From Salmonella enterica subsp. diarizonae (GTDB lineage: Bacteria; Pseudomonadota; Gammaproteobacteria; Enterobacterales; Enterobacteriaceae): a stretch of 64,000 nt of DNA. Position numbers and translations under genes: made by a program. Below, one piece after another: positions 19,842-33,805 of this stretch. The notes under the pieces were generated by a model, which had not been told where the DNA came from, made no database searches, and worked only from the letters and a program-made list of their open reading frames with translations. The stretch is from the NCBI RefSeq assembly GCF_008692785.1, contig NZ_VXJV01000008.1, positions 186,001-250,000 of the forward strand, read 5' to 3'. Positions within the stretch are counted from its first letter, which is position 1; every line of letters starts with the position of its first letter.

Positions 19842-20786
19842 TTAATCTCCTTTCAGGCAGCTCGCATACTGGTTGGCTAATTGGCTTAAAAACGCTGAAT
19901 AGCTTGTTTTACCCAGTTTAATGTTCGTCCCGAGGGGGTCCAGTGTTCCCATTCGAACGGATGTCCCTCTCGCCACGGCTTCCACGACCGCTGGCCTGAA
20001 TTGTGGCTCAGCAAAAACGCAGGTTGCTTTTTGCTCAACCAACTGTGTTCTTATTTCATGTAAACGCTGCGCGCCAGGTTGTATCTCAGGGTTCACGGTA
20101 AAGTGACCGAGTGGGGTGAGTCCGTAGTGTTTTTCGTAGTAACCGTAGGCGTCATGAAAAACGAAATACCCTTTCCCCTTGAGCGGCGCGAGCTCGTTAC
20201 CGACCTGTTTATCGGTTGCGGCTAATTGTGCCTCAAAATCCTTCAGGTTGGCGTCGAGTTTGGCTCGACTTTGCGGCATAAGTTCCACTAATTTTTCATG
20301 GATTGCAACCGCTGTAGCCCGCGCTATCTCTGGGGAAAGCCAAAGATGCATGTTATATTCGCCGTGATGGTGATGTACGTCACCTTTTTCCTCATCGGCA
20401 TCAGCGTGCGCATGTTCATCCTCATCATCATCCGCGCCCTTCATGAGTAATGGCTTCACATCGGCAAGTTGCGCAATGGTAACCTGCTTATTACCAGGAA
20501 TATTCCTGACCGACTTCTCCATAAAGGCTTCCATTTCCGGGCCAACCCAGACGACTAAGTCCGCGCCCTGTAAGCGTTTTACGTCTGATGGACGCAATGA
20601 ATAATCATGCTCGGAAGCCCCATCCGGAAGTAAGACTTGCGTATCCGTAACGCCGTCAGCAATGGCGGAAGCGATAAACCCAAGCGGTTTAAGCGAAGCG
20701 ACAACGGCGGCGTCGGCAGCCTGGGTTGCACTCCCCCAAAGCGCGGCGGATAATGCTGCGAAAAGAAGCGTATTTTTCTGTAACAT
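19842..20786 (-). CDS. znuA: Periplasmic zinc-binding protein ZnuA
   Basis: Substrate-binding protein of the high-affinity zinc ABC importer. 314 residues from ATG 20786, which starts the signal peptide [18 protein letters not shown] (cleaved after TQA); an ATG at 20801 is also possible. The cluster A-I fold is recognisable, with zinc ligands in [17 protein letters not shown] and FHDAYGYYE and a flexible acidic/His loop (about residues 117-142, ending HHHH) typical of zinc-specific members. Divergent from znuC; the Zur operator lies between. Confidence 0.96.
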   Translation of the reverse strand: MLQKNTLLFAALSAALWGSATQAADAAVVASLKPLGFIASAIADGVTDTQVLLPDGASEHDYSLRPSDVKRLQGADLVVWVGPEMEAFMEKSVRNIPGNKQVTIAQLADVKPLLMKGADDDEDEHAHADADEEKGDVHHHHGEYNMHLWLSPEIARATAVAIHEKLVELMPQSRAKLDANLKDFEAQLAATDKQVGNELAPLKGKGYFVFHDAYGYYEKHYGLTPLGHFTVNPEIQPGAQRLHEIRTQLVEQKATCVFAEPQFRPAVVEAVARGTSVRMGTLDPLGTNIKLGKTSYSAFLSQLANQYASCLKGD

Positions 20787-20815
20787 AATGCGACCAATCA
20801 TCGTAATGAATGTGT

Positions 20816-20838
20816 GAAATGTGATATTATAACATCCT
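20816..20838. promoter_or_regulatory. Zur operator shared by znuA and znuCB
   Basis: GAAATGTGATATTATAACAT matches the left arm and core of the enterobacterial Zur box (GAAATGTTATANTATAACATTTC). The right arm is partly degenerate. It is placed between the divergent zinc-uptake genes so it can repress both when zinc is plentiful. Confidence 0.85.
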
Positions 20839-20864
20839 ATCACTTCTGCAAGCCTAAAATTGAC

Positions 20865-21620
20865 ATGACAAGTTTAGTTTCACTGGAAAACGTCTCGGTC
20901 TCATTTGGTCAACGCCGCGTCCTCTCTGACGTGTCGCTTGAATTGAGCCCCGGAAAAATTTTAACGCTTCTCGGTCCTAACGGCGCGGGGAAGTCAACGC
21001 TTGTGCGCGTGGTTTTAGGACTGGTAGCTCCTGATGAAGGAGTGATCAAGCGCAACGGACAACTCCGTATCGGCTATGTCCCACAAAAGCTCTATCTCGA
21101 TACCACGCTTCCGCTGACGGTAAACCGATTTTTACGTTTACGTCCCGGCACGCAAAAAACGGATATTCTCCCGGCGCTTAAACGTGTTCAGGCCGGACAT
21201 CTGATTGACGCGCCCATGCAAAAACTCTCCGGCGGCGAGACACAGCGCGTACTGCTGGCCCGCGCTCTGCTTAACCGGCCGCAGTTGCTGGTACTTGATG
21301 AGCCGACGCAAGGCGTGGATGTCAACGGCCAGGTCGCGTTATACGACCTTATCGATCAGTTGCGCCGCGAACTCGATTGCGCCGTGCTAATGGTGTCGCA
21401 TGATCTACATCTGGTAATGGCAAAAACAGATGAGGTGTTATGCCTGAACCATCATATTTGCTGTTCCGGCACGCCGGAAGTGGTGTCTATGCATCCGGAA
21501 TTTATCTCTATGTTTGGTCCGCGCGGTGCAGAGCAACTGGGGATTTATCGCCATCATCATAATCATCGCCATGATTTACAGGGCCGTATTGTACTGCGCC
21601 GGGGAAATGGTCACTCATGA
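20865..21620 (+). CDS. znuC: Zinc ABC transporter ATP-binding protein ZnuC
   Basis: ATPase of the ZnuABC importer on the inner face of the membrane. 251 residues from ATG 20865 ([16 protein letters not shown]); the frame extends 17 codons upstream, but that would cover the Zur box. Walker A is GPNGAGKST, the signature is [15 protein letters not shown], Walker B is [12 protein letters not shown], and the H-loop is MVSHDLH. A His-rich stretch ([10 protein letters not shown]) lies near the end. It overlaps znuB by four bases (ATGA), so they are translated together. Confidence 0.97.
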   Translation: MTSLVSLENVSVSFGQRRVLSDVSLELSPGKILTLLGPNGAGKSTLVRVVLGLVAPDEGVIKRNGQLRIGYVPQKLYLDTTLPLTVNRFLRLRPGTQKTDILPALKRVQAGHLIDAPMQKLSGGETQRVLLARALLNRPQLLVLDEPTQGVDVNGQVALYDLIDQLRRELDCAVLMVSHDLHLVMAKTDEVLCLNHHICCSGTPEVVSMHPEFISMFGPRGAEQLGIYRHHHNHRHDLQGRIVLRRGNGHS

Positions 21621-22402
21621 TTGAATTATTACTGCCCGGCTGGCTAGCCGGGATGATGTTGGCCTGCGCCGCAGGTCCGTTGGGCTCATTCGTGGTCTGG
21701 CGTCGGATGTCCTACTTTGGCGATACACTGGCTCACGCGTCGCTTCTGGGCGTGGCGTTTGGCCTGTTGCTGGACGTTAACCCCTTTTATGCGGTAATCG
21801 CCGTTACGCTGCTGCTGGCCGCCGGTCTGGTATGGCTGGAGAAACGCCCTCACCTCGCGATTGATACCTTACTGGGCATTATGGCGCATAGCGCTCTGTC
21901 TTTAGGACTGGTCGTTGTCAGCCTGATGTCCAATGTCCGCGTTGATTTAATGGCTTATCTGTTTGGCGATTTGCTGGCCGTCACGCCGGAAGATCTTATC
22001 TCGATCGCCATTGGCGTAGTTATTGTGCTGGCTATTCTCTTCTGGCAGTGGCGCAACTTGCTGTCGATGACTATCAGCCCGGATCTTGCCTTTGTCGATG
22101 GCGTGAAGTTACAGCGCGTGAAGCTGCTATTGATGCTGGTAACGGCGTTAACCATCGGCGTAGCGATGAAGTTTGTCGGGGCACTGATCATTACATCGCT
22201 ACTGATTATCCCCGCCGCAACCGCGCGTCGCTTTGCCCGTACGCCGGAGCAGATGGCGGGTGTCGCGGTGGTAACAGGAATGATCGCCGTAACGGGCGGA
22301 CTGACCTTCTCCGCGTTCTATGATACGCCAGCAGGTCCGTCAGTGGTATTGTGCGCAGCCATGCTGTTTATCTTCAGCATGATGAAAAAACAGGCGAGCT
22401 AG
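21617..22402 (+). CDS. znuB: Zinc ABC transporter permease ZnuB
   Basis: Integral-membrane subunit of the zinc importer (ABC-3 family). 261 residues with about seven or eight hydrophobic segments. The sequence [11 protein letters not shown] near residue 42 is the conserved ABC-3 motif. It starts at ATG overlapping the znuC stop. Followed by a short REP-like palindrome and convergent ruvB. Confidence 0.96.
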   Translation: MIELLLPGWLAGMMLACAAGPLGSFVVWRRMSYFGDTLAHASLLGVAFGLLLDVNPFYAVIAVTLLLAAGLVWLEKRPHLAIDTLLGIMAHSALSLGLVVVSLMSNVRVDLMAYLFGDLLAVTPEDLISIAIGVVIVLAILFWQWRNLLSMTISPDLAFVDGVKLQRVKLLLMLVTALTIGVAMKFVGALIITSLLIIPAATARRFARTPEQMAGVAVVTGMIAVTGGLTFSAFYDTPAGPSVVLCAAMLFIFSMMKKQAS

Positions 22403-22411
22403 GGGATGTTA

Positions 22412-22446
22412 CCGGGTGGCGCAGTTCAACACCGCCATCCGGCATA
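22412..22446. repeat. REP-type palindrome between znuB and ruvB
   Basis: 'ccgggtggcg...cgccatccggc' forms an imperfect hairpin between two convergent genes, a usual REP position. Confidence 0.6.
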
Positions 22447-22453
22447 ATCAAGC

Positions 22454-23467
<1,014 letters not shown>

Positions 23468-23472
23468 TTACC

Positions 23473-24084
23473 TCATAACGCGGCGCGTAACGCGTCGCGA
23501 ATCAGTGTTTCACTGCTTGCGTCCGGACGAGCGATTTTGCTCACCATCCGACTGGCTTCTTGCGGTTTATAACCCAGCGCCACCAGCGCAGCAACCGCTT
23601 CTTGCTCAGCATCGTCCGTTGTCGGGCTGGCTGGCGACGTCAATACCAGATCGACCGCTGGCATAAAGAGATCGCCATGTAGCCCTTTAAAGCGGTCTTT
23701 CATTTCCACAATCAATCGTTCAGCGGTTTTTTTACCGATGCCGGGTAATTTCACCAGCGCCGCAGGATCTTCACGTTCAACCGCATTGACGAATTGTTGC
23801 GCCGACATGCCGGAGAGGATCGCCAGCGCCAGCTTAGGCCCGACGCCATTTGTTTTGATTAGCTCTTTAAACAGCGTGCGCTCTTGCTTATTGTTGAATC
23901 CGTACAGCAACTGCGCATCTTCACGCACCACAAAATGGGTAAAGACAGTCGCTTCCTTTCCGGATTCCGGGAGCTCATAGAAACAGGTCATGGGCATATG
24001 CACTTCATAGCCTACGCCCCCTGTCTCCAGCAGCACGATCGGGGGTTGTTTTTCGAGAATAATGCCTCTGAGTCTGCCAATCAC
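23473..24084 (-). CDS. ruvA: Holliday junction-binding protein RuvA
   Basis: Tetramer that holds the four-way junction in a square-planar shape for RuvB and RuvC. 203 residues. The start is GTG 24084, preceded by GGAGC; the frame is open 25 codons further upstream, but those overlap the operator. An N-terminal OB fold ([13 protein letters not shown]), two helix-hairpin-helix motifs ([12 protein letters not shown] and [13 protein letters not shown]) and a C-terminal RuvB-binding domain are visible. Confidence 0.97.
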   Translation of the reverse strand: MIGRLRGIILEKQPPIVLLETGGVGYEVHMPMTCFYELPESGKEATVFTHFVVREDAQLLYGFNNKQERTLFKELIKTNGVGPKLALAILSGMSAQQFVNAVEREDPAALVKLPGIGKKTAERLIVEMKDRFKGLHGDLFMPAVDLVLTSPASPTTDDAEQEAVAALVALGYKPQEASRMVSKIARPDASSETLIRDALRAAL

Positions 24085-24137
24085 ATGACGCTCCTGCGTA
24101 AAGGGCTGAAAAGGTAAAGCCGTATCATAAAAAAAGG

Positions 24138-24153
24138 CTGGATAGATATCCAG
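24138..24153 (-). promoter_or_regulatory. LexA operator of ruvAB
   Basis: CTGGATAGATATCCAG fits CTG-N10-CAG and is nearly palindromic. It lies 54 bases upstream of the ruvA start and just after the ruvC stop, so ruvAB are SOS-inducible while ruvC is not. Confidence 0.88.
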
Positions 24154-24165
24154 CCTCATTTGTCA

Positions 24166-24687
24166 TTATCGCAACCTTCCCCGCGCCAGATTGAGTCGGC
24201 TCTCGCTCATTTGCATCGCGTTCTGGCTAACGTGGCAATGCGTAATCGCGATAGCCAGCGCATCTGCGGCGTCTGCCTGCGGGTTAGCGGGGAGCTTCAG
24301 CAACGTTCGCACCATATGCTGCACCTGGCTTTTCTCCGCGCTACCAATACCGACGACGGTTTGCTTCACCTGACGCGCCGCGTATTCAAACACCGGCAGT
24401 TCCTGGTTGACCGCGGCGACAATTGCTACGCCGCGCGCCTGTCCCAATTTGAGGGCTGAATCGGCATTCTTCGCCATAAACACCTGTTCGATAGCGAAAT
24501 AGTCCGGCTGGAACTGTGTAATGATTTCCGTCACGCCTGCGTATATGAGCTTCAAACGAGACGGCAGATCATCGACTTTAGTGCGAATACATCCGCTGCC
24601 CAGATAGGTCAGTTGCCTGCCGATCTGACGAATAACGCCATAACCGGTGATGCGCGACCCCGGGTCAATACCGAGAATAATAGCCAT
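24166..24687 (-). CDS. ruvC: Holliday junction resolvase RuvC
   Basis: Endonuclease that cuts Holliday junctions symmetrically. 173 residues from ATG 24687; the frame extends 11 codons upstream without a better start. RNase H-like fold: the N-terminal acidic residue is in ILGIDPGSR, Glu is in [11 protein letters not shown], and the last pair is in [14 protein letters not shown]. It follows yebC by 34 bases on the same strand. The E. coli gene yebB found between ruvC and ruvA is absent. Confidence 0.97.
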   Translation of the reverse strand: MAIILGIDPGSRITGYGVIRQIGRQLTYLGSGCIRTKVDDLPSRLKLIYAGVTEIITQFQPDYFAIEQVFMAKNADSALKLGQARGVAIVAAVNQELPVFEYAARQVKQTVVGIGSAEKSQVQHMVRTLLKLPANPQADAADALAIAITHCHVSQNAMQMSESRLNLARGRLR

Positions 24688-24721
24688 CACGCATCTCCTG
24701 TTATGTTCGGATTCAACCACC

Positions 24722-25465
24722 TCATTCTAAGGTAGCGGCAACCTCATCAGAGATCTCACCGTTATGGTAGACTTCCTGAACATCATCACAGTCTTCCAGC
24801 ATATCAATCAGACGCAGCAGTTTCGGCGCGGTTTCCGCATCCATATCCGCTTTGGTTGACGGGATCATGGACACTTCGGCGCTGTCCGCTTTCAGACCCG
24901 CCGCTTCCAGCGCGTCACGCACTTTGCCCATCTCTTCCCAGGCAGTGTAAACATCAATCGCGCCATCATCATAGGTCACAACATCTTCCGCGCCAGCTTC
25001 CAGAGCGGCTTCCATGATGGTGTCTTCATCGCCTTTCTCAAAGGAGATGACCCCTTTCTTACTGAACAGGTACGCCACTGAGCCGTCCGTACCCAGATTA
25101 CCGCCGCACTTGCTGAAAGCATGACGCACTTCCGCTACGGTACGGTTACGATTGTCACTCAGACACTCAATCATAATGGCCGTGCCGCCAGGACCGTAAC
25201 CTTCATAGATGATGGTTTCCATGTTCGCATCATCATCGCCGCCGACGCCGCGAGCGATGGCGCGGTTCAGAGTGTCGCGGGTCATGTTGTTGGCCAGAGC
25301 TTTATCCACGGCCGCGCGCAGACGCGGGTTGGCATCCGGATCGCCGCCGCCCAATTTAGCTGCCGTTACCAGTTCACGAATAATTTTAGTGAAGATTTTA
25401 CCGCGCTTGGCATCCTGCGCAGCTTTACGATGTCTGGTGTTGGCCCATTTACTATGACCTGCCAT
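24722..25465 (-). CDS. yebC: YebC/PmpR family protein (TACO1-like)
   Basis: 247 residues, beginning [21 protein letters not shown], the family hallmark. Members bind DNA and act as regulators in some bacteria; newer work connects YebC proteins with relieving ribosome stalling at proline-rich motifs. Which applies here is not visible. Three domains are expected: an N-terminal helical bundle and two acidic alpha/beta domains. It lies between nudB and ruvC, as in E. coli. Confidence 0.95.
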   Translation of the reverse strand: MAGHSKWANTRHRKAAQDAKRGKIFTKIIRELVTAAKLGGGDPDANPRLRAAVDKALANNMTRDTLNRAIARGVGGDDDANMETIIYEGYGPGGTAIMIECLSDNRNRTVAEVRHAFSKCGGNLGTDGSVAYLFSKKGVISFEKGDEDTIMEAALEAGAEDVVTYDDGAIDVYTAWEEMGKVRDALEAAGLKADSAEVSMIPSTKADMDAETAPKLLRLIDMLEDCDDVQEVYHNGEISDEVAATLE

Positions 25466-25494
25466 AAATATTTCCTCAAAAAAAGCGCGCCTTT

Positions 25495-25947
25495 TCAGGC
25501 GACGTTAATGACAAACTCTTCAATCGCTTGCCGATTACTCCAGGACTTGGTAAGCGCCGCCGCGTCAGGCGCATCAAGCCACTGGTACGTCAGATGTTCT
25601 GTGAATATCACCTGACGCTCATGCGGTAGGGCAAGGCAGAACCAGGATTCTGTATTGTGCATGACGCCCGGCGCATAGCGATGACGTAAATGTGAAAAAA
25701 TCTCAAACTCCACCGTACGTTGGCAGTCGATTAAGGTCAGTTGCTCTGCCGCAACATCAATCGTGACCTCCTCTTTGACTTCACGCACGGCGGCCTGCAA
25801 CGCGGTCTCCCCTTCTTCCACACTGCCCGTCACCGACTGCCAGAAATCCGGGTCGTCGCGTCGCTGCAACATCAGCACCCGTTTCGTATCTTGCGCGAAG
25901 ATAATCACCAGGACCGAAACGGGGCGCTTGTACACTTTATCCTTCAC
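25495..25947 (-). CDS. nudB: Dihydroneopterin triphosphate diphosphatase NudB
   Basis: Nudix hydrolase that removes pyrophosphate from dihydroneopterin triphosphate early in folate synthesis. 150 residues starting at GTG 25947. The Nudix box is intact: [21 protein letters not shown] near residues 41-61. It is upstream of yebC on the same strand and 102 bases downstream of aspS. Confidence 0.95.
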   Translation of the reverse strand: MKDKVYKRPVSVLVIIFAQDTKRVLMLQRRDDPDFWQSVTGSVEEGETALQAAVREVKEEVTIDVAAEQLTLIDCQRTVEFEIFSHLRHRYAPGVMHNTESWFCLALPHERQVIFTEHLTYQWLDAPDAAALTKSWSNRQAIEEFVINVA

Positions 25948-26049
25948 GCGGCCTCGTTGTTGGCTGTTAGGTGACGCCGCTCATTGATGAGACTCGCCCT
26001 TGTGGACCGCCGCGATATCGCGCGAATGATGTCGTGTACATTGTTCATA

Positions 26050-27822
26050 TCAGTTATTCTCAGCTTTCTTCACAACCTGAATACCCAACTCCGTCAACGC
26101 CGCCTGGTTGGCGAAACTTGGCGCTTCGGTCATCAGACACGCGGCAGCGGTCGTTTTCGGGAAGGCGATAACATCACGAATATTGTCGGTGCCGGTCAAC
26201 AGCATGGTCAGACGGTCCAGACCAAACGCCAGGCCCGCGTGCGGCGGCGTACCGTATTTTAACGCATCCAGCAGGAAGCCGAACTTCTCGCGCTGCTCCT
26301 GCTCATTGATACCGAGAATACCAAATACGGTTTGCTGCATTTCACCGTTGTGAATACGCACCGAACCGCCGCCCACTTCGTAGCCGTTAATCACCATATC
26401 GTAAGCGTTAGCGACGGCTTCTTCCGGCGCAGTTTTCAGTTCAGACGCCGTCATGTCGCGCGGGGCGGTGAACGGATGGTGCATCGCGGTCAAACCGCCT
26501 TCGCCGTCGTCTTCAAACATCGGGAAGTCAATCACCCACAGCGGCGCCCACTTGTCTTCGTCGGTCAGGCTCAGGTCTTTGCCCAGTTTCAGACGCAACG
26601 CGCCCAGCGCATCGGCAACCACTTTTTTGTTATCTGCGCCGAAGAAAACCATATCGCCGTCCTGCGCACCAGTACGTTCAAGGATAGCGTCTACGATGTC
26701 GGCGGTCAGGAACTTGGCCACCGGGCTGTTGATCCCGTCCAGACCTTTCGCGCGCTCGTTAACTTTGATATACGCCAGGCCTTTCGCGCCGTAGATCTTA
26801 ACAAAGTTACCGTAATCGTCGATCTGCTTACGGCTAAGCTGTGCGCCGCCCGGCACACGCAGCGCAGCCACACGGCCTTTCGGATCGTTAGCCGGGCCCG
26901 CGAAGACCGCGAACTCTACCGATTTCAGCAGGTCAGCGACATCCACCAGCTCCATCGGGTTACGCAGGTCTGGTTTGTCAGAGCCGTAACGACGTTCCGC
27001 CTCTGCAAATGTCATGACCGGGAAATCCCCCAGATCCACGCCTTTCACTTCCAGCCACAAATGGCGCACCAACGCTTCCATCACTTCGCGCACCTGCGGC
27101 GCGGTCATGAAGGAGGTCTCGACGTCGATCTGAGTAAATTCAGGCTGGCGGTCAGCACGTAAGTCTTCATCACGGAAGCATTTGACTATCTGATAGTAAC
27201 GGTCGAAACCGGACATCATCAGGAGCTGTTTAAACAGTTGCGGCGACTGCGGCAGCGCGTAGAATTTACCTTTATGAACGCGCGAAGGCACCAGATAGTC
27301 GCGCGCGCCTTCCGGCGTGGCTTTGGTCAGCATCGGCGTTTCAATATCAAGGAAACCGTGATCGTCCATAAAACGACGCACCAGGCTGGTAATTTTGGCG
27401 CGAGTTTTCAGGCGCTGCGCCATTTCCGGACGACGCAAATCCAGATAGCGGTACTTGAGACGCGCCTCTTCGGTATTAACGTGGTTAGCGTCAAGCGGCA
27501 GTGAGTCTGCGCGGTTGATGATAGTGAGAGAGGACGCCAGCACTTCAATTTCGCCGGTCGCCATATCCGCATTGACGTTTTTCGCGTCACGCGCACGCAC
27601 GGTGCCCGTAACCTGAATGCAGAACTCATTACGCAGTTCAGAGGCCAGCTTTAACGCGTCCGCACGATCCGGATCGAAGAACACCTGCACAATACCTTCG
27701 CGGTCGCGCATATCGATAAAGATCAGGCTACCAAGATCACGACGACGGTTGACCCAACCACACAGAGTCACCTGCTGCCCCACGTGGGACAGACGTAGCT
27801 GTCCGCAATATTCTGTACGCAT
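26050..27822 (-). CDS. aspS: Aspartate-tRNA ligase
   Basis: Class II aminoacyl-tRNA synthetase charging tRNA(Asp). 590 residues: N-terminal OB-fold anticodon domain (residues about 1-105, [23 protein letters not shown]), the catalytic core with motif 2 ([20 protein letters not shown]), a GAD insertion domain (about 300-420) and motif 3 ([13 protein letters not shown]). This is the bacterial long type. ATG at 27822. It heads the aspS-nudB-yebC-ruvC series. Confidence 0.98.
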   Translation of the reverse strand: MRTEYCGQLRLSHVGQQVTLCGWVNRRRDLGSLIFIDMRDREGIVQVFFDPDRADALKLASELRNEFCIQVTGTVRARDAKNVNADMATGEIEVLASSLTIINRADSLPLDANHVNTEEARLKYRYLDLRRPEMAQRLKTRAKITSLVRRFMDDHGFLDIETPMLTKATPEGARDYLVPSRVHKGKFYALPQSPQLFKQLLMMSGFDRYYQIVKCFRDEDLRADRQPEFTQIDVETSFMTAPQVREVMEALVRHLWLEVKGVDLGDFPVMTFAEAERRYGSDKPDLRNPMELVDVADLLKSVEFAVFAGPANDPKGRVAALRVPGGAQLSRKQIDDYGNFVKIYGAKGLAYIKVNERAKGLDGINSPVAKFLTADIVDAILERTGAQDGDMVFFGADNKKVVADALGALRLKLGKDLSLTDEDKWAPLWVIDFPMFEDDGEGGLTAMHHPFTAPRDMTASELKTAPEEAVANAYDMVINGYEVGGGSVRIHNGEMQQTVFGILGINEQEQREKFGFLLDALKYGTPPHAGLAFGLDRLTMLLTGTDNIRDVIAFPKTTAAACLMTEAPSFANQAALTELGIQVVKKAENN

Positions 27823-28146
27823 GAGATATCCCTTAACTTAGCCGCAGGCGGATTGTTGCCTGCCATGCAGGCGACGAAGTCGCAGCTTTAGCTGTATGTC
27901 ACAACTGGATGAAAAAAGGCGGCTATTATACTGGAAATTCTGCCGCACGATAAGAGTCAATCCAGCATGGGAGCGATAACTTGCCCGTTTCATGCGGTAT
28001 CGACGCCTGGTTCATACTGACTGTACCCGGGTTTTTCACGCGGGTATTGCGTATGCTCACAAAAATTAACAATATTTGTCGCCGCTTTCCTCTTTAATCG
28101 TGCTTAAGGTATAGCGAAATCCGCTATTTTTAGGAGAGTGATTATC
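27823..28146. other. Intergenic region between divergent aspS and yecD
   Basis: 324 bases with no gene. It must hold the promoters of both genes. The only clear structure is a short palindrome GCCTGC-CAT-GCAGGC at 27858-27872 in the aspS leader. AGGAGA precedes the yecD start. No known operator was recognised. Confidence 0.5.
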
Positions 28147-28713
28147 ATGCTGAAACTCAACGCGACCACAACCGCCCTGGTAGTTATTGATTTACAGGAA
28201 GGAATTCTTCCGTTTGCCGGCGGCCCGTACACGGCAAACGAGGTGGTCGCCCGCGCCGCGCGGCTGGCGGAAAAGTGTCGCGCCAACGGCTCGCCAGTGG
28301 TCATGGTACGCGTCGGATGGTCTGAGGATTATGCCGAGGCGTTAAAACAGCCGGTTGATGCTTCAACGCCTGCGCACGCGTTGCCGGAAAACTGGTGGAC
28401 CTGGCCTACGGCATTGGGTAAAACTGACAGCGATCTGGAAGTGACTAAACGCCAGTGGGGCGCGTTTTACGGCACCGATCTGGAATTACAACTTCGCCGC
28501 CGGGGTATCGACACCATCATATTGTGCGGGATCTCAACCAATATCGGCGTCGAATCCACAGCGCGTAACGCCTGGGAGTTGGGATTTAACCTTATTATTG
28601 CCGAAGATGCCTGTAGCGCCGCCAGCAGTGAGCAGCATCAGAGCAGTATGACGCATATTTTCCCGCGTATTGGCCGGGTACGTAGCGTAGAGGATATTTT
28701 AAACGCCTTATGA
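28147..28713 (+). CDS. yecD: Isochorismatase-family hydrolase YecD
   Basis: 188 residues from ATG 28147 with AGGAGA upstream; a GTG three codons earlier is less likely. Cysteine-hydrolase fold: the first acidic residue is in [12 protein letters not shown], the lysine in [12 protein letters not shown], and the nucleophile Cys in [15 protein letters not shown]. The substrate is unknown. It overlaps yecE by four bases (ATGA), so the pair is a translationally coupled operon. Confidence 0.92.
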   Translation: MLKLNATTTALVVIDLQEGILPFAGGPYTANEVVARAARLAEKCRANGSPVVMVRVGWSEDYAEALKQPVDASTPAHALPENWWTWPTALGKTDSDLEVTKRQWGAFYGTDLELQLRRRGIDTIILCGISTNIGVESTARNAWELGFNLIIAEDACSAASSEQHQSSMTHIFPRIGRVRSVEDILNAL

Positions 28714-29528
28714 TCTACATTGGCTTGCCGCAATGGTCGCACCCGAAATGGGCGCGGCTCGGCATCACCAGTCTGGAAGAGTATGCCCGCCACTTTAACT
28801 GCGTGGAGGGCAACACCACGCTTTACGCGCTGCCGAAAGCGGAAATTGTTGATCGCTGGTATGCGCAAACTACGGATGATTTTCGTTTTTGTTTCAAATT
28901 TCCCGCGACCATTTCTCACCAGGCCGCTCTGCGTCATTGCGACGATCTGGTGCAGGAATTTTTTACCCGTCTGGCGCCGCTGGAAACGCGCATTGGCCAA
29001 TACTGGCTTCAGTTGCCTGCCGTCTTTGGACCGCGAGATCTCCCCGCCTTATGGCAATTTCTTGATGCGCTCCCCGCCACGTTTACCTATGGCGTAGAAG
29101 TTCGTCATCCGTGTTTTTTTGACAAAGGTGAGGATGAACAGCGGTTCAATCGCGGGTTACACGAGCGCGGCGTAAACCGCGTGATCCTGGATAGTCGTCC
29201 GGTACATGCCGCCCATCCCCACAGCGAGGCCGTCCGCGACGCGCAGCGGAAAAAACCCAAAGTCCCGGTACATGCGGTCGTGACGGCCAGCCATCCGATG
29301 GTGCGTTTTATCGGTAGCGATAATATGGCGCAAAACCGTCAGTTTTTCGCCGCCTGGTTGCAGAAACTCCCGCAGTGGCGGCAGACCACCACGCCTTTTC
29401 TGTTTTTACATACTCCGGATATCGCGCAGGCGCCGGAACTGGTGAATACGCTTTGGCATGATTTACGCAGCGTCTTACCGGAAATCGGCACTGCTCCGTC
29501 CATTCCACAGCAATCTTCTCTTTTCTGA
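28710..29528 (+). CDS. yecE: DUF72 family protein YecE
   Basis: 272 residues, DUF72 fold (TIM-barrel-like). Typical motifs are [14 protein letters not shown] at the N-terminus, [11 protein letters not shown] near residue 55 and VEVRHPCFF near residue 130. Function unknown; coupling to yecD suggests a shared metabolic or repair role, which is inference. An ERIC repeat follows. Confidence 0.92.
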   Translation: MIYIGLPQWSHPKWARLGITSLEEYARHFNCVEGNTTLYALPKAEIVDRWYAQTTDDFRFCFKFPATISHQAALRHCDDLVQEFFTRLAPLETRIGQYWLQLPAVFGPRDLPALWQFLDALPATFTYGVEVRHPCFFDKGEDEQRFNRGLHERGVNRVILDSRPVHAAHPHSEAVRDAQRKKPKVPVHAVVTASHPMVRFIGSDNMAQNRQFFAAWLQKLPQWRQTTTPFLFLHTPDIAQAPELVNTLWHDLRSVLPEIGTAPSIPQQSSLF

Positions 29529-29567
29529 AAATGCCCCCTATCATAGGCAATGCCATCAGCCATTACT

Positions 29568-29768
29568 TACTCTAAATAATTCGAGTTGCAGGAAGATGGC
29601 AAGGGAGAGAATCCCCGGGAGCTTACATTCAATAAGTGACTGGAGTGAACGACAAATCTGCCGGGAGCAGATTTGAACGCGGCTTGCAGCGGCCCCGTAT
29701 GGGGCGAGACCCAGAGATGAGTCAAGTATCTACAGCCAACGCACATGCAACTTGAAGTATGAAAAGTA
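29568..29768. repeat. ERIC repeat carrying an internal ~79-bp structured insert
   Basis: The outer parts match the enterobacterial repetitive intergenic consensus: TCGAGTTGCAGGAAG, GAATCCCCGGGAGCTTACAT, AAGTGACTGGAGTGAACG, CAGCCAACGCACATGCAACT. The element's usual length is about 127 bp; here about 79 bp (29652-29730) are inserted near the right end. The insert folds into three stem-loops at 29654-29674 (AAATCTGC/GCAGATTT), 29692-29705 (GCCCC/GGGGC) and 29708-29723. The same insert occurs in the ERIC at 31961-32143. Confidence 0.85.
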
Positions 29769-29780
29769 AAGGGAGTTTGT

Positions 29781-31928
<2,148 letters not shown>

Positions 31929-31960
31929 TCATTTTTGACTGGTGGCACATTTTCTCCAAA

Positions 31961-32143
31961 ATAGTTCGGTTTGCGACAAGGCGGCGACGCAGCAAATCCC
32001 CGGGAGCGTAGATCACTACGTGACCGGGGTGCGCGAGGACAAATTCGTCTGGAACGAATTTGAACGCTGTTCACAGCGCCCGCAAGGGCGAGGCCCAGGG
32101 ATGGGCCGAGTTATTGCCAACGCAGTAGCAGACCGAAATATGC
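31961..32143. repeat. Second ERIC repeat carrying the same structured insert
   Basis: More diverged ERIC: AAATCCCCGGGAGCGTAGAT, ACGTGACCGGGGTGCGCGAG, GCCAACGCAGTAGCAG, with ends TTCGGTTTGCGAC and GTAGCAGACCGAAATAT forming an inverted repeat. Inserted at the same site as in the first copy are about 78 bp with stems at 32041-32061 (AAATTCGT/ACGAATTT), 32077-32090 (CGCCC/GGGCG, GCAA loop) and 32092-32107 (GGCCCA/TGGGCC). Paired bases differ from copy 1 but pairing is kept. Confidence 0.8.
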
Positions 32144-32153
32144 AGGAGAAGGA

Positions 32154-32187
32154 TAAAAAAAGGCCCCTGTTGAAATTGCAGGGGCCT
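32154..32187 (-). terminator. Terminator of cutC
   Basis: A 9-bp stem AGGCCCCTG/CAGGGGCCT with a 9-base loop; on the minus strand it is followed by a run of seven T. Confidence 0.85.
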
Positions 32188-32233
32188 GGTACGAGCAAGC
32201 ATCATATTGGGCGACATGATGCAACGGTAAAAA

Positions 32234-32980
32234 TCATTTGGCCTGATGGCGAACCATGATTCCTTTCATTTCAGCGACCGCCGCCCCCTCTACCCTATAG
32301 CGGGAATACTCGTCCGCCTGAATATCGGCAGACATCGATAACCCCTGATTGCGATAGCGCATCGGCGAAGGCAGTAAGACTCCGGCGGAACTGTGTACTT
32401 CCCGTACTCCGGCATCGAGGAAATTCTGCAGGTTATTTGCACGAACCCCCGCACCAGCCATAATGATTGGAGCATCCCTCTGTGCAATAAGTTCCATAAT
32501 TATTGATAAACCTTGCGCCGCATCAGATTTTTGCCCGGAGGTCAGCACTCTTGCTACGCCTGCGTCAGCCAGATTCTTTAGCGCATTGAAGGAATTAGCG
32601 CACATATCAAAGGCGCGGTGGAATGTCACCGCCAGCGGTCCGGCCGCCGCCATTATTTTTTCCATTCGCAACATATCGACATCCCCGTCAAGGGTTAACA
32701 CGCCAGTAACCAGCCCGGGAAAACCCAACTCTCTGACGAGGCGAATATCTTCCAGCATGGCGGCAAATTCGCCGTCAGTGTAATAAAAATCCCCGCCGCG
32801 AGGACGAATAATCGGATGTACGGGAATCGTAATATGCTCGCGCACGCTGCGTAAGACGCCCAGCGAAGGCGTAAGCCCCCCTTCTTTCGGCGCAGCGCAC
32901 AGTTCGATACGATCCGCGCCGTTTCGCTGCGCGGTGAGCGCGCATTCCATGCTGTAACAACAGATCTCAAGTAACGCCAT
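32234..32980 (-). CDS. cutC: CutC family protein (copper homeostasis)
   Basis: 248 residues from ATG 32980; the frame is open 19 codons more upstream, but the conserved start is [21 protein letters not shown]-barrel fold with [21 protein letters not shown] and [12 protein letters not shown]. The family was connected with copper tolerance, although later work in E. coli questioned a direct role. It is downstream of yecM with 19 bases between, probably cotranscribed. Confidence 0.94.
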   Translation of the reverse strand: MALLEICCYSMECALTAQRNGADRIELCAAPKEGGLTPSLGVLRSVREHITIPVHPIIRPRGGDFYYTDGEFAAMLEDIRLVRELGFPGLVTGVLTLDGDVDMLRMEKIMAAAGPLAVTFHRAFDMCANSFNALKNLADAGVARVLTSGQKSDAAQGLSIIMELIAQRDAPIIMAGAGVRANNLQNFLDAGVREVHSSAGVLLPSPMRYRNQGLSMSADIQADEYSRYRVEGAAVAEMKGIMVRHQAK

Positions 32981-32999
32981 ATTCACTCCTGTCGGCAGG

Positions 33000-33569
33000 T
33001 TAATGGGCAGCCTGTTCACTGGCGACGATCGCTTCAATCGACCACGGATGAAATTTTACCGTGACGCGGCCATCGGTCACGGCCAGCGTAGGGTTTGGCA
33101 AACGTTCATGCTCGCCCTGCGGCGTACTGGTTTTAACCACGATCCCCGGCTGACTAAGTCCCTCATCCGACAACAACGCCAGGGCCCTCGCGTTCAAGGT
33201 CTCCGGCTCGCCGGGCAGCACGATTTCAATATGCTCCCACCCTTCGTGCGGATAGCGTTTTTCTCCCGGCCACGGTAATTCAATAACAGAAAACCGCCAG
33301 TGTTCCACACATACCGGTTCATGCAGTTTAAACAGACAAATCGGCCTGCCGTTGATGATATTTTCCGACAGTAACTCACCGCATTGTTCAAATCCGCGAC
33401 GCCAACGCTCTGCCGTCGTATTCTGGTGACAGCGCAAGGAAATGTGATCGGCCTCAAGGGCGCTAATATCCAGACCAAGACGAGTGGAAAGTTCTCTGAA
33501 CGCCAGAGTGAATCGCGGTAAATCTGCGGAAATATCATGCAGTTCGTCAATGTTTTGCCAGTTCGCCAT
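33000..33569 (-). CDS. yecM: YecM, VOC-superfamily metal-binding protein
   Basis: 189 residues, ATG at 33569. The vicinal-oxygen-chelate type fold is suggested by repeated beta-alpha-beta patterns with probable metal ligands in [11 protein letters not shown] and [11 protein letters not shown]. Enzymatic function unknown. It is upstream of cutC on the same strand and divergent from argS. Confidence 0.9.
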   Translation of the reverse strand: MANWQNIDELHDISADLPRFTLAFRELSTRLGLDISALEADHISLRCHQNTTAERWRRGFEQCGELLSENIINGRPICLFKLHEPVCVEHWRFSVIELPWPGEKRYPHEGWEHIEIVLPGEPETLNARALALLSDEGLSQPGIVVKTSTPQGEHERLPNPTLAVTDGRVTVKFHPWSIEAIVASEQAAH

Positions 33570-33805
33570 ATCAGGACGCTCTTCTTGCTGTGAAAACCGC
33601 TAATTTACGCTGTTGCGTCCCGTCAACCAACCTTTGATTTGATGGGGCGTTTATTGAATGCTTATGCAGATTATTGTTGCGTATATTTCAGGCGACGCGC
33701 CGCGCGCGCAATGCTGACGCCAACGGGCATTTGCAGTATACTCCCGCCCTAATTCTTAAACTGGCGCGGGCAATACAGCCCGCTTCATAAACGTAAGGTA
33801 TTCCG

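Noticed and set aside
26332..27162. Open frame of about 276 codons antisense to aspS
   Set aside because: Fully inside a conserved synthetase gene, with no family resemblance.
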